This document shows positions 44,830 to 57,912 of a stretch of 64,000 nt of DNA, piece after piece. The position numbers were made by a program, and so were the translations under genes. The notes beneath the pieces were generated by a model. The model made no database searches. It was not told the origin of the DNA and saw only the letters and a list, made by a program, of their open reading frames with translations. This DNA is from Spinacia oleracea (taxonomy: Eukaryota > Streptophyta > Magnoliopsida > Caryophyllales > Amaranthaceae): contig NC_079492.1 of the NCBI RefSeq assembly GCF_020520425.1, positions 144,243,861 through 144,307,860 on the forward strand. The letters run 5' to 3'. How positions within the stretch are numbered: the first letter of the stretch is position 1; each line of letters opens with the position of its first letter.

Positions 44830-46810
44830 AGTACACTGAATAGCAGAAGGCGGTGAACATTTTCCTGAAGGCTTCTTATCTGAGGCAATAGCATCCTTAT
44901 CACAATTTTGTTCTGAACGCATGGACAAATTCACTTTTAAGCAAAAAGCTATCCAAATGTAGGTTTCAGCTCCTTCAGGAACCAATATCCTGCAGTAACT
45001 TGACATTAAAAAAAAACATTAAAAACAGATCAATGACGAAGGAAATTAGTTCAAGTCATGACTTGCTTAAAAGAATGGTCATCATGTGCATCATAAGATT
45101 CATAACCCATGGATTCTTTGCCAGAAAGTCTCTCCACTCTTCTTGATCATCTCTTCATCATGTTTAAGAAATGCTGCAAGGATATACAATAGCAATTATG
45201 ACCAGAAAACAGTGTTATAAATTTCTGATAGCAGATGATGATTGGTAAACCCTTTCTGTTTTACTAGTTGAACATCAGGTTTCACTCCTACGGTAACTGC
45301 AACGATTGTAGTATGACATACCTAACTGCACTGCACAATGTCTCCACCATTTCCCCCAACACCACACACACACAAAACCCCACACTAAAAGAAAAAATTT
45401 CAGTCTGTTCTGAGTAGCTAAAGACATGCTTATCATTTTATTTTATTTTGGTGTTACCACCCGGTTCACCCTTAGGGCTAATCCGGATTTGGGGCGAGTT
45501 TTGGGTGGATAGGTTCCAGTCCTCTCCCAATTGTTGTTGCGGGGTTCGAACACGCGGTCCTCCCTACCAAGTTCAGCCTCAATCACCACTGAACCAACGG
45601 ACAATTGGTAAAGGCATGCTTATCATGGAACACTCTATCTAGTATTGCTTTAAGAAAGTTACTTGAAATTATGACCACTAGTTGCTCGAGAATTGCATAA
45701 GCATTTCCTTTAACTGAAGGTCAGATACTCAGATTGCACACATGCAGCACATCAAGAACTAGATACTACCAAACCAAAATAATTTTGAAGGCACAGAAGA
45801 TAAGCTTTGAGTCTTTGATGCAGGTGACCCAGCCAGCCCTAGTTTCTTTCAAATAAATGAGAAAAGGAAACCTTTTCTGAAGAATTCTAAAACCTTTTTC
45901 CTTCTGTTTTATACCTTTTGATTTCCTAGAACTTCTGTTGTCAGTACTCAGTAATAATAGACAATGTCAACCCGCGACTGCAAATATTCGGAGCATAAGG
46001 ATTTTATAGCAGAAAAAGATGAGTAACTCATTACATTAATGTAACCAGTATGTGAATCATAGATCGTATAATTTGAACGCAGCTGCAAGAAAATTGCTCT
46101 TTGCGTCGAAGTAGATGCTCTAGCTAATGAGCATTATTCCGTTTTTGTCTATCAACAAGGGAAATTATCAGCAAAAGGAAGCAGATAAACTAATGTGTGA
46201 ATTAGGGTCGAACATGGAGACATAAAAGGGACTTAAGGAGAAAGCTATTTCTCCAGTGTAAGAGGACATTGTTCAGTGACCAAATGTCCAAATCACAGTT
46301 TACTACTAGGATTTACTTCGTACATGAAACATTGTCTGCTTTAGGGGTGTTGGGATAGAATATCCTCAATGATTGAGCAAATTCTCCAAATTCAATCACC
46401 CCATCATGCATGAGATCAAACAAATTGAAAACTGTAATAAAGAAGAAGATATATTGCATTAGTTTCTTCAAATATGATCAGCAGTCTCTGCTACTGGAAA
46501 CAGACAGAAATGGGCAGTGGTAACGTAGAAGCACGGAAATGCTTTCAAAAAGCAGGAAACAGGGGAAGTTCAGAACTTGGCCTAGGAAATCACAATAAAC
46601 ACTTACATCAGTTAGACACCAGTTAAGCATATAATTATTTAATTACAGTATATTAGTTTCTGAAAAGATGGAACCCTAGGAGTCTCAGCAACTGGAAAGG
46701 CATACATCAAAAATGAATTTCATCAGCATTATCAATCTATTAATTGTATATGACGCATAGATTTGGCTTGCCAACTATTACCTAGAGGCACCTGTTAAAA
46801 TTGTTCCTTT
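44830..46810 (-). pseudogene. CBL4-like pseudogene, copy C
   Basis: Remnants of exons 3 to 8 lie in the right order on the minus strand: exon 3 about 46757-46805, exon 4 46332-46437, exon 5 about 46030-46090, exon 6 about 45650-45715, exon 7 about 45075-45173, exon 8 about 44830-44985. Exon 4 is still readable (FNLFDLMHDGVIEFGEFAQS). Exon 5 has a stop and a frameshift after FKLYDL, exon 6 has stops after LKEMLMQFSS, and exon 7 is frameshifted in the EF4 loop before DQEEWRDFLAKNP. Exons 1 and 2 are missing. A SINE sits between the exon 6 and 7 remnants. It resembles copy D most. Confidence 0.8.
45437..45609 (-). mobile_element. tRNA-derived SINE, family 1, copy 3
   Basis: Same family and orientation as at 21123 and 32212. 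Flanks AAAGACATGCTTATCAT (45420-45436) and AAAGGCATGCTTATCAT (45610-45626) match at 16 of 17. Box B here has a deletion (GGGGTTCGAACACG), so transcription competence is doubtful. It lies in what was an intron of the CBL pseudogene. Confidence 0.9.
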
Positions 46811-47680
46811 TTACAAACCAAATGAGGAGGGGCAATGTAAATAACATTATCTAGGATTATTCACTCGTTCCTTTGTCCCAAAATTCACACAAATTACCAA
46901 ACGATGATTCACTGTCAAAACAAAAATTGATCAACTCAAACGTGCATATAATATGTGCATATATAAGCAGGTAAGTATTAAAAAATTATATCCTGGTCTA
47001 CCCAGGGAATTTTATATTTGTTCTTTCAGTACTAAATAACAGAGTTCAAACACAGTTTGATATCATTTAGCTAATACTTAACTACTTCCTGTTTCTCAAT
47101 TTAATATTGTCCAAGTAGATAGATTAATTTTTGAAACATATTATATTTAAAATTTAAAATTACTGTAGTGTTCTCTTTCTTCATTTCTTAACAATAATGA
47201 CAAGATTAAAATCACGGCTCCCACCTCCCATGCCAGACAAGAACGTATGTTATCCTTGACATTTGCCATATTTGGTGCAGATAAGACACTTAGTGACATA
47301 TTTTCACTGTTCAAAACAAAAGAGGCTGAAGGGAGTTACAGGGAGAATTTTCAGTCCAACAGACTTGTCACTAAAGCAACACTTTAGTGAAAACAGCCTT
47401 ATCCTATCAAACTCCCTCAAACCTCTAAAACTTACTTCCTTTTCCTATTTAGGCCAAAAAAATATGAAGGGATAGAATAAGAAAATATGACATTTGGAAG
47501 AGCATAGGAAGCATGTCTGTAAGTCAGGGTTTTGTATAAGATATTTGGAAACCATAGTCTCCAAAATTAGGTGACCAACCTTTCTTAGTGAAAACAGCAG
47601 AATAGCTGTTAAATCTTGATTTCCTAATTTCTTCCAATAGCATCTACCACTAACCAAGGGCTCTACTGCTTAATCACTGA

Positions 47681-47991
47681 GGCTCCGTTTATTTCAACGG
47701 AAAACGATCTTTCATGAATCCATAATTTTCAAAGGAAAACATCAAGGAAAAATAGTTTTCCTTTGTTTTTTTCCTTACAAGAAAATTATAAGAAAAAAAA
47801 ACATAGAAGAGGAAATAAGAGGAGAGAAAAGGAAATGTAAGGGAGTAGAGTGAAAAATGTGGCATTCCTTCTTTACAAAGAGAAATTGGTTTTCCCCTAG
47901 AGAAAGTTGTTTTCCACCCTTAACAAAACAAAGAAAGGAAAATGGGAAATCATTTTCCGGGAAAGTGTTTTCCGTCAAAACAAACGGAGCC
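47681..47991. mobile_element. MITE with GGCTCCGTTT ends
   Basis: Inverted ends GGCTCCGTTTATTTCAACGG and the reverse complement of CCGTCAAAACAAACGGAGCC. Interior GGAAAA and TTTTCC words pair over much of the length (311 bp). The flanks TGA and TTA might be a mutated 3-bp TTA target site (PIF/Harbinger), but this is weak. Confidence 0.75.
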
Positions 47992-48936
47992 TTAGCTATT
48001 ATTTTCCATTGGTAATTAGCAACCTTTGAACAAAAATATAATACTGTTCCCCATTTTTCAGTCCGATAAGTTACTCTTGTTCCACACACCGATACCATGA
48101 GACGGACCTGCCACGTATATTGAAATTTAAGGCAAGAGCATCATGTTGGGGGGAATGACTGTCTACGCAATCTTCAATTTGGTCAAATCATAATGTGTTA
48201 GAAGAAACAGAAGAACCTGGAAAAGGATGGATTAGGTTGTCTAGATGAAGTTTAATAAAGAAAATCAACAGGTCTCCAGGTTTACTGCAAGTGAATATAT
48301 ACCACCCATACCAGAGGGAAATAAGCTACCCCAACCTGTACAGACACTCAATTTTTTAAAAGGAATTTCCAGATTTCTACCTTGGTGGAAAACTTCAAGA
48401 CATCCCAAACAATGATCTGATTCGAGTGGGACTAGTGCCAAATCTAAGATTACTTCCTTTAGGTTTCCTTAGACAAAAGAACAAAGAGGGAAAAGAGGGA
48501 AAAAATTGCAAAACAGGATCTTATTGAAACCTCACACAAGTGTGGATATCCTAATCCGTTACGCTAAAAGTTAAAAGTTTGAAATCTAAACCAGGTGGAA
48601 GAACGAAACCAGTAACTGTAACTCTTCAAAATTTCAGCAGTCTGTTTACCCTACATGGAGGCCAAATCCATTCCAAAAGGAGCTCCCTAAGTAACTGAAT
48701 TTTCAGTCATCTGAACCCAAAAAACCAGATTACCTTGCCTCCTCCGTTTAAAGTTGGAAGTGTGCTTTTTATGCCCTCTTAGTGTCTTTTAACAAATAGC
48801 CCCTGCAGCTAAATACAGTACCTTAAGCCTAATAAGTAACAGCTGATTAACTGCAGGTTAGGTTGGGCACTGCCACATTTCTCTTACCACGTAAAGTTTT
48901 AGAGCTAACAAGTGATGTTTTCTTATCACTATTTCT

Positions 48937-49124
48937 CTATGTTACTCGGACTCTTCGTTTTACCTCAAGTACCCGTGTCGGATCCTCGACACTTGGACAT
49001 GGGTATGGACACTCCGACACTTCATTTTGGTCTAAAATTAAGGAAATTTTCCACAATTTAGCCGTGTCGGACACTTGGACACGTACCCGTATCCGACACT
49101 CATACCCGAGTCTGAGTAACATAG
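48937..49124. mobile_element. hAT-type MITE with CTATGTTACTCGGACTC ends
   Basis: 17-bp inverted ends, CTATGTTACTCGGACTC and GAGTCTGAGTAACATAG (16 of 17), flanked by a perfect 8-bp duplication CTATTTCT at 48929-48936 and 49125-49132. The interior has CCGTGTCGGA words. I recognise this as a type that is widespread in eudicots. 188 bp. Confidence 0.93.
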
Positions 49125-49517
49125 CTATTTCTGTTACAAACCATACATTTGTCCTCGCTTATTAGCTATCATCCAAGGCTTACTCCATTGTATGAGTAGA
49201 ACTTATGTCTGCAACTGGATAATACTAACAATTTGATGTCAAGAAGATAGTTTATGGTTTACTTCACTAAAAACAAGGGCATCAAAAACATTGTTCATCA
49301 CATGTTTGAGCATCAAGATTCAGTATGAAACTAAAAGACTATTGATTAATATCTTGTCAAATCCAACTTTTGTACATATAGGGAGCAACATTAATGTGCA
49401 AATACGTAGTTGGATATAATATCTAACAGTGTTACTCAGCAATCAATTCTCCAAATAAAACGAGTGATGCCCACAGCTGACTACAGTGAATAGTAGAAGT
49501 TAATCCTTTACAACAGA

Positions 49518-52500
49518 TCATACCAAATACGGCCCACTTTGATGATTTTGAATTTTGCTGGAAGACTTGCTCCTCTTTGAGCCACAAACATCCCTAGCAG
49601 CTCTTAGATCTGAATCACACACTTCACTGCTAATGAAAAAGCTTGGGAATGTGGTTGTCAACTCCCTGAAAGTAGTAGTATATTTGTTATCAATTATTGC
49701 TACAAAAATATAATATGGTTAAATTAAATAGGATGACATTCAAGCTTGGCACAATCTAACTATTACTGATGCAGGGATCTGAGAATACCAGGACTTACTT
49801 TAAACAAGGAAGTGTCATGTTCTTCATGAGCAATGGGCTCCTTGCCATATATTCTTTCCACTCTTCTTGATCAATTTTTCCGTCTTGTTTATGATCAACT
49901 TCCACAAAAGTCTGTTGAGACATACAACAATCACATTGATTAGAACACAGCATCAAATAACCCCCACCTAAACAGCTAACCTAAACCTGGCCCCTGACAA
50001 TTTTTGGAGCAGATTGGGGTAGCTGATTGAGGTAATCCATATTGATTTAAACGGTTTTGAGTTAGGATCCTCTACTCCTGAGGATCTTGTGAATACCAGC
50101 CAAAAAAAATGTACTATTTACGTCGGGCCACACCTACAACAGCCTACTGGTAGTTCTTAAAAAAAGTAGATTATGTATGAAGCACCTTCTCTAATATCGC
50201 TTCAACCAGGTTATCTGAAGGTGTCACTTCTAGTTCTTCAAATATTGCCAGGAGCATGTCCTTCAACTGGGGAGTTCAGATAGCACAGTAGCAAAACGTC
50301 AGATCATAGCAAAATTAAAAAATTAAAAATATGGAAAATGTGAATGGTGAACCAATCTCTTTATTATCTGTTCATAAAGTAAATGAACAGTCTTGAGTGT
50401 AGATCATTTTAGCTTGGCAGGATAGCTAATTCGTCTTATTCATTTGTTGTTTAACTTTTGGTTTTAAGTAGCAGTTAGAGATAATAGCAATATATTGTAA
50501 TAATTGTAAACTTTTGAACATGTTTACCTCTGCACGTTCAATGTAACCCGTGTTCCGTACATCATAAAAATTGAATGCAACTGCAAGATGATTCCTGCTA
50601 CATTAGTTGCTACGAAGATTCTGTAAGCAATAAGGAAATTACTATAAAAAAAAAAAACTTTTTCAAATTAATCAAGGAACAAGCTGATTATTAGAAAACA
50701 CCATATAGATCCTGAGGAACTTGTACATTAGTACACCACAAATATCCCTTTGTGATTCAGAAACTAAGAAAAATTAGCAGTATAGAGTAATTTCATACAG
50801 GCAATTTTGTCTGTCTCTGAAGTGCTTGGGTGGAAAATACTCAATGACCGGACAAAGTCTTCAAATGTAATTACTCCATTATTCTTGAGATCAAACCATT
50901 TGAAAACCTGCAAATGACAATACATGAGTTATGAGGATACTGTTGAGGATAACGTAGTTATCCTAGTGAAAATGTTATACGAAGTATCTTTTAGCTATAT
51001 GATATGTGATAGACATCTATAAGACTTAGGAGACCTACGAAGTGTGGGATACATAGTTTGTAATATAAATAAAGGCGTACGCCCACGAATAATATGAGAC
51101 ATCAAATATAATTTCTTTAAAGTTTAGCAAATAATGTATACAGGCAAAAGAAAACTGTTTGGGAAAATTATAAGTTTCAATATCAATCAGCAATATTATT
51201 CTTTCAACTGGGTTCTAGAACTTCCCTAGCATTGTATGTTGTACCTTAAAGGGTTAATCATCTGAAAATTATTAGGTGCACCCAAGAGTTTTTTTTATGT
51301 CAATTGGTGGTTCCTACCACATTTTCTCCTCACATGTAAAGAGAGAATGTGAGAGGGTGCACGGTGCACCCGGGTGCATCTAATATGCTCTACTAATCAT
51401 CGCCCTTAGGTCTATTAACAAGCATTAAATATATTTTCATAAATGGTATTAAGTTGTGAATCTAATGATGCAATCATGCATTGATCGAATGTTTAGTAGT
51501 TTTTCATTTTTTTACTTCTTATCCATAACTCTTTTATCAAATACTTTGTAAACATTCAATACAAACAACTGACTAAACACAAAATTAATGCAAATAAGTG
51601 AACCTTCCAGTTGATTGCCAAATATGGTCACCTACATATACAAGGGACTACACTTAGCCTTTGGGGGGAACTTTTATAAGACAAACATGTCATGATAAAC
51701 ACACTCTTCACAATAAATAACAACTTGCGGATTTTCAGGAAAACAACAACTAGTTCGTGGTCCATTGAAAACCTATTATAACCAACTAATAATAGCCGAC
51801 AATGCTTAATTCAACAAACAGTTCACTAACAAAATTCCAGTAGGAATTAGAGGCACTAAGTTGTTCTTACAAAATATAGGGTAGTAGAGAAAACTATTCC
51901 AGTAGGAATTAGAGGCACTCATGAGTTTAGATCATCATAAACTATAACACTCTTATAAAATATTCGTATATGAAATTGATCGTACAAAATACAAGTTAAC
52001 ATAGCTATATTCAACAAACTACGCTCAGAGATTTAATCTTAAATAGTACAAATACAAACATGTATGACATACACTCCCTAACTCTCATAAGTCAACACTA
52101 TCACTCGTTGCTAAATCCTCAAATGCCTATACATATATAGTTTTTCTATATATAGGCATTTGAGTCCATTAGCAGAAAAAGTATACATAAGTCATAACTC
52201 AAAAAAGAATGTGTTTTCTTAATGATGTACATCTTCCCTTTTCTGAAGTATTCCACTTGGGTAGCAAAACTCATTCATCCATACTAAGCAGATACATATT
52301 AATCTAATGGCAACAATTAGTGACTATTCTAGAACAAACTGTAGTTAGAAAAAATGAGAGATAGGAGGTGGATTTCTCAGCAAAACCCCCTCTAAGTAGT
52401 ACCGTTAACTAGAAAACGGTGCCCAATTGTAGAATTACATGGACCATAGAAGCACCTTTTAAGTCCCAAATTCAGTTTAGGTCAACACCTATCCTCATTT

Positions 52501-54273
52501 TCCTTTAACCTACTGTATTTAACATTAAAAAAACATATATATTCTTGTTTCTGCTCCAGTTTCCCATATCCTTGTTCGTCATTATTTTCTCCGTTTAAGA
52601 AGGACAATTGAAAGGAATGCCGCAATTTTCACCGCACGCCTTATGTTCCTCCTTTTTCCTCCCCTCAGATTTTTTCCTCCATCTCCCCTCTCCCTGTCTT
52701 CCATTCCTCTCTAGTTTTTTCTAGCAAGTAGCTATATTTTCATTTGAACAAGAACAGCCTTAGACTTGACTTATACAAACTACTATTAAATCTGTTGTAA
52801 AAAAACCCAGCTAGTAGCCTATAGTAGGTTTGACTAATAACCATTAAGTCTATTATGAACAACATCACACATCGAGTTTTGGAACAAAGACTTGGAATAA
52901 CCAAGTAAGAAGATCACTAATAAATACTGAACGTCGACACAGCACGTTGGAGGGGTTCAAGCTTCCTATAAAAGAACACCGGAAAGGAAAGAGTTCGGAA
53001 AGCTTGAGAAACAACTACTTTAGATCTTGCAAAACAGGAACAGTACATCGTGGTATTTCAAGGCTTCGTAAAGGGGATTTGGTGTGGAAGATTAAAACAT
53101 TCTTCCATTTCCATTTCCAGTTTCACATATTTGGTTTTCTTGCCCACCTTCTCCTTGATTGCAGCTTTGATGGTGCCTTTGTTGCATTACAAGTCCAATG
53201 AATTAGATATTGACCTCACTACTATTTTCTTTCATCCCATTCTAAAATTCTTTCCTACTTCCCTTCCCTGGTTCTAAGTCAAATACGTTGTAAACTTAGC
53301 ATACATCTCATCGTGTAAATACAATTGAAGATCTATTGGCGATCTAGAAAGGTAGCAATAATGGAATAAGATCAATCAACAATAACGAGAACAGTGTTTC
53401 AAGAATGGAACACATACCCTATCTACGAAAAGGTTACGTTGACCACAGTTCCCAAGAAGAGCCAACTCAAATTCTTTCTGCAAAAGGAATGATCAAGGAT
53501 ATCAGTATTCTCCAAAGTAGGGCCATTTGAGTAATAATTGTTGCTTCGATAAGAGCCAAGTCAACTATGGAGTTTAAGAGTGCTATTGTAGATCAAAATA
53601 CTTTACCATTGTTTTCAAAATATGAATCTACATTTAAAATTAGATCGGTTAGCATGCTCTCACTTAAGATGTTCAGACAACCCGAAGCAAAAGCAGGTTT
53701 GGGATTATGGAAGGAATAAAAAAGACCAGGCCAATGGAAATTAATTTCGTAAAGCATGATGCAAAAATGTAACTGAATTATGGAAATAAAAACAAGTGAA
53801 TAACCACATACCTTGTTGATCAGGCCTTCATCCACAGCAGAACTGCCAAGTCTCCTATAAAGAACATATAGAGCCTCAATCTCATTCACAGAAACTGAAG
53901 CACAGTGGGAAAAAAAGGAGCTTTAGTATATTTATCAGCAGTTCAGCACCAGTTGTGGCTAAAATCATGAGATTGACTCCATACTACCGAAAATACACAA
54001 CAAGAATGATTACAGGCCACTTATATTGTAAGAACGAACATGGAAGCTGATTTCAGCATACTACACTTTTAATTTTTTAAGAGATTCGCAACACTGAATT
54101 CTCCATGGAGACAATTCCACAGACAGTCTGACACAGACTCACCCCTTTTGTTTAATGTATATGAAAGATTGAGATGATTATAGTAACTTACAACATGTTT
54201 CAGAAGCAAGAATGATACACTCACAGTTCCCAAAGTTTTTCCTACCATTATTTGTTGAATACATGCAACCCAT
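49518..54273 (-). CDS. CBL4-like: calcineurin B-like Ca2+ sensor, copy D, with extended C-terminus
   Basis: Eight exons: 54192..54273, 53812..53894, 53418..53477, 50799..50907, 50528..50580, 50186..50266, 49799..49911, 49518..49665. They give 242 aa in one frame. N-terminus MGCMYSTN carries Gly2 and Cys3 for acylation. EF2 is DLKNNGVITFED, with Asp instead of Glu at loop position 12, which in EF-hands usually weakens Ca2+ coordination. EF3 DVRNTGYIERAE and EF4 DHKQDGKIDQEE look normal. After TFPSF the protein runs about 40 residues further than CBL4, with a Ser/Lys-rich tail (SKRSKSSSKIQ). The third intron is about 2.5 kb and contains a small MITE. Likely a diverged CBL with altered Ca2+ response and partner contact; function not shown. 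Confidence 0.85.
51272..51382. mobile_element. small MITE with TTAGGTGCACCC ends, in an intron of CBL copy D
   Basis: Borders TTAGGTGCACCCAAGAG and CACCCGGGTGCATCTAA are inverted copies. The interior ACATTTTCTCCTCACATG pairs with ACATGTAAAGAGAGAATGTG, so the element is nearly one long hairpin of 111 bp. The outermost element at 55635-60524 seems to belong to the same family. Confidence 0.75.
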
Positions 54274-55634
54274 GAAGGAGACCTAATTCTTAGCACTTTA
54301 GATATGAATATGCACTCTTGACCTCTCCATTCTATCCAAGATTAGATATACCTCTTGAAATAGCTATTTTATGTTAACAGTACGTCAGCAGCTTGATCAT
54401 TAGAAGATTAAGAAAAGGATTGGATAATTATATTTATACACATTCCATGTACCTAGATGTACCTGATAACTTCTCCATTAAACCATATTTTATAAGCTGT
54501 CAGTTTTCCGTACCCTGTTGGACAAGACGGCCAAAATCGTTGGAACTCGTCATACTCCAAAATTTCCATTATTCTTCAACTTTTACAACTTGCACGTGCC
54601 TAATACAAGGTCCCATCACTATTGCAGGTCAACCAGGGTTGGTTTTATTTTATGTCCAATACTCCAATGCATGGAAAACTTACTAGATTATAGCCATTTA
54701 GGTAGTCACATACTCGCATACATGTGTAGTCTAATTTTAGTAGAACAATGTTGTTTTCTACTGTTAATAATGTAATCCCTCGTAAGCAGATCCTTAAGTC
54801 AGCTTCTTGTTCAAAATTATCTTTAAAATAATGAAAATTGGAAACAATTGGAGATACCCAGAAGGCAATTAAGAGTATGAAATTCCTTAAACTATGTTCC
54901 CTAGGTAACCTACAGTACAGTTCAACAACTAAACTAATAAGAACAAATGTAAAGTTTGTTGGGATCTATTGTTTAATACAGAACAGCAATATTAAAATGC
55001 AGGGTTCGAGAATATGTTGTATCCCAAGATCATGACTTTGTCTTTGATAAGATTAACCTAAAACAAATAATGATTTGATTATCAACAAATTAATTAATTA
55101 ATCAACATTAAATAAACAATACCCGTGTACCAAATTATACAATAAATAATCCTAAATTAAGCAAAGAGCCTCCCTTAAATCATACCTTGAAAAACAAGCA
55201 AATTAGCGGGAGGTGAGTTCTGGGTAAGTTTTCTCTATGGGGCATTTTATCGAACACCTTGAAGGCATCACCAACTTGCCAGTTGTTATAGGCGTAGAAT
55301 AAGTCGGGGATGTCACAAAAACGACCTTCACGTACATTGAAGAGGTAGGGGGTTTTACATGGGTTTACGCAATTTTAAAATCGGATTGAACTTTGAACAA
55401 GTCGGAGTTTTATCCACCAATTGACGACGCCATTATTGAGGATAAATGAATACTCCGTAGTCCATACATAAGGTCGGTATTGCAGTTGGCGATATAAGGT
55501 TTCGATGTCGAGACTCGGAAGCATGCATCTAGCTTTTTTTTTTTTTTTTTTTTTTGAGGAAAGCATGCATCTAGCTTTGGGGTTATAAATAGATACAGAT
55601 ATTTACTCAACGAGCCTGTAAAAATGTGAAAATT
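54274..55634. other. upstream region of CBL copy D, no gene
   Basis: Contains the promoter of the minus-strand copy D. A T-run of about 22 lies near 55532-55554, flanked on both sides by GCATGCATCTAGCTTT, a 16-bp direct repeat. No coding signal. Confidence 0.5.
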
Positions 55635-55776
55635 ATTAGATACACTCATACACCTATGATATGAGCATGGGTCTAAGATCCGACTCAAATCCTGTTAGAC
55701 CCGTTTTATTTTTAAAGTCTGGGTCCAATTTTGTTAAATCTATTGGATCTGAGGGGGATTTGGTTTCATTTGTTAA

Positions 55777-57908
55777 TCTAATATACATATATAAAGGAGG
55801 CATATTTGCTGAAAGATTAGAGCGCCACCTAGGATTACTAATGGTTTCGGCCAATGAAAAATAAGATTTCTAATTTCTTTTTGAATTAAAAAAATCAAGT
55901 ACCACGTAGATAATTAATTAGGTGCCACGTAGATATTTTAATTAATTAATTATTAATATATACAACTCCATCGAAAATCAAGCACTTTAATAATTAAAAA
56001 ATAATCGATTGCCACGTAGATAATTAATTAGGTGCCACATAGATATTTTAATTACTTTATTAATTACTAATATATATAACTCCATCTAAAATCAAACACT
56101 CTAATTATTAAAAAAATAAATCTAAAATAAAATTCATCCAAAATCAAACAATAATCTAAACTAAAATAATTCAATTTAAAATCAAACATTAATCCAATAT
56201 TAGAGCGCCACGTAGAAAAATCTAAAAGTTTCGGCCAATGGAGGAATATTTGCTAAAAGATTAGAGCGTCACCTAGGAATACTAATGGTTTCGGCCAATG
56301 AAAAATAATATTTCTAATATCTTATTGAATTTAAAAAATCAAGTGACACGTAGATAATTATTAGGTGCTACGTAGATATTTTAATTAATTAATTACTAAT
56401 ATATACAACTCCATCGAAAATCAAACACTCTAATAATTAAAAAATAATCGATTTCCACGTAGATAATTAATTATGTGCCACGTAGATATTTTAATTAATT
56501 AATTACTAATATATACAACTCCGTCTAAAATCAAACACTCTAATAATTAAAAAATAGATCTAAAATAAAATTCATCCAAAATCAAACAATCATCTAAAAT
56601 AAAATAAATAAAATTCAATTTAAAATCAAACATTAATCCAATATTAGAGCGCCACATAGAAAAATCTAATGGCTCCGGCCAATGAAAAATAAGATTTCAA
56701 AATTAATTTTGAATTAAAAAAGTCGAGTGCCACGTAAAGAAATGATTAAATTTCACGCATATATTTTTTATTAATTATTTATTAATATTACGCATATACA
56801 ATTTCATCCAAAAACAAACACTTTCATAATAAATAAAAAAAATCTAAAATGAAATTCAATGCAAAATCAAAAACTACCCTAATCTGATGTATAAAAGTGG
56901 TATATAATCGAAAATCAAGCACTTTAATAATTAAAAAATAATCGATTGCCACGTAGATAATTAATTAGGTGCCACATAGATATTTTAATTACTTTATTAA
57001 TTACTAATATATATAACTCCATCTAAAATCAAACACTCTAATTATTAAAAAAATAAATCTAAAATAAAATTCATCCAAAATCAAACAATAATCTAAAATA
57101 AAATAATTCAATTTAAAATCAAACATTAATCCAATATTAGAGCGCCACGTAGAAAAATCTAAAGGTTTCGGCCAATGGAGGAATATTTGCTAAAAGATTA
57201 GAGCGTCACCTAGGAATACTAATGGTTTCGGCTAATGAAAAATAATATTTCTAATATCTTATTGAATTTAAAAAATCAAGTGACACGTAGATAATTATTA
57301 GGTGCTACGTAGATATTTTAATTAATTAATTACTAATATATACAACTCCATCGAAAATCAAACACTCTAATAATTAAAAAATAATCGATTTCCACGTAGA
57401 TAATTAATTATGTGCCACGTAGATATTTTAATTAATTAATTACTAATATATACAACTCCGTCTAAAATCAAACACTCTAATAATTAAAAAATAGATCTAA
57501 AATAAAATTCATCCAAAATCAAACAATCATCTAAAATAAAATAAATAAAATTCAATTTAAAATCAAACATTAATCCAATATTAGAGCGCCACATAGAAAA
57601 ATCTAATGGCTCCGGCCAATGAAAAATAAGATTTCAAAATTAATTTTGAATTAAAAAAGTCGAGTGCCACGTAAAGAAATGATTAAATTTCACGCATATA
57701 TTTTTTATTAATTATTTATTAATATTACGCATATACAATTTCATCCAAAAACAAACACTTTCATAATAAATAAATAAAATCTAAAATGAAATTCAATGCA
57801 AAATCAAAAACTACCCTAATCTAATGTATAAAAGTGGTATATATATAGGATTTTTATTTAAACATAACAATTTAATAGAATCCGTGCATCGCACGGGCTA
57901 AAATCTAG
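55777..57908 (+). mobile_element. non-autonomous Helitron, copy 2, with internal duplication
   Basis: Starts TCTAATATACATATATAAAG after an A and ends ...CTAAAATCTAG before a T. The terminal hairpin GTGCATCGCAC lies just before. 2132 bp, made long by a 937-bp tandem duplication. No coding capacity. Pieces of its own 5' start (AGATTAGAGCGTCACCTAGG) also recur inside, near 56260 and 57200. Confidence 0.85.
55971..57844 (+). repeat. 937-bp tandem duplication inside a Helitron
   Basis: TCGAAAATCAAGCACTTTAA begins at 55971 and at 56908. The two units of 937 bp are nearly identical, differing by a handful of bases such as TCTGATG versus TCTAATG and AATAAAAAAAAT versus AATAAATAAAAT. Confidence 0.92.
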
Positions 57909-57912
57909 TATA

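Larger units (their letters stand above)
46811..49517. other. spacer between CBL copies C and D with two MITEs
   Basis: No gene. Contains MITEs at 47681-47991 and 48937-49124. I searched for exons 1 and 2 of copy C here and did not find them. Confidence 0.5.
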
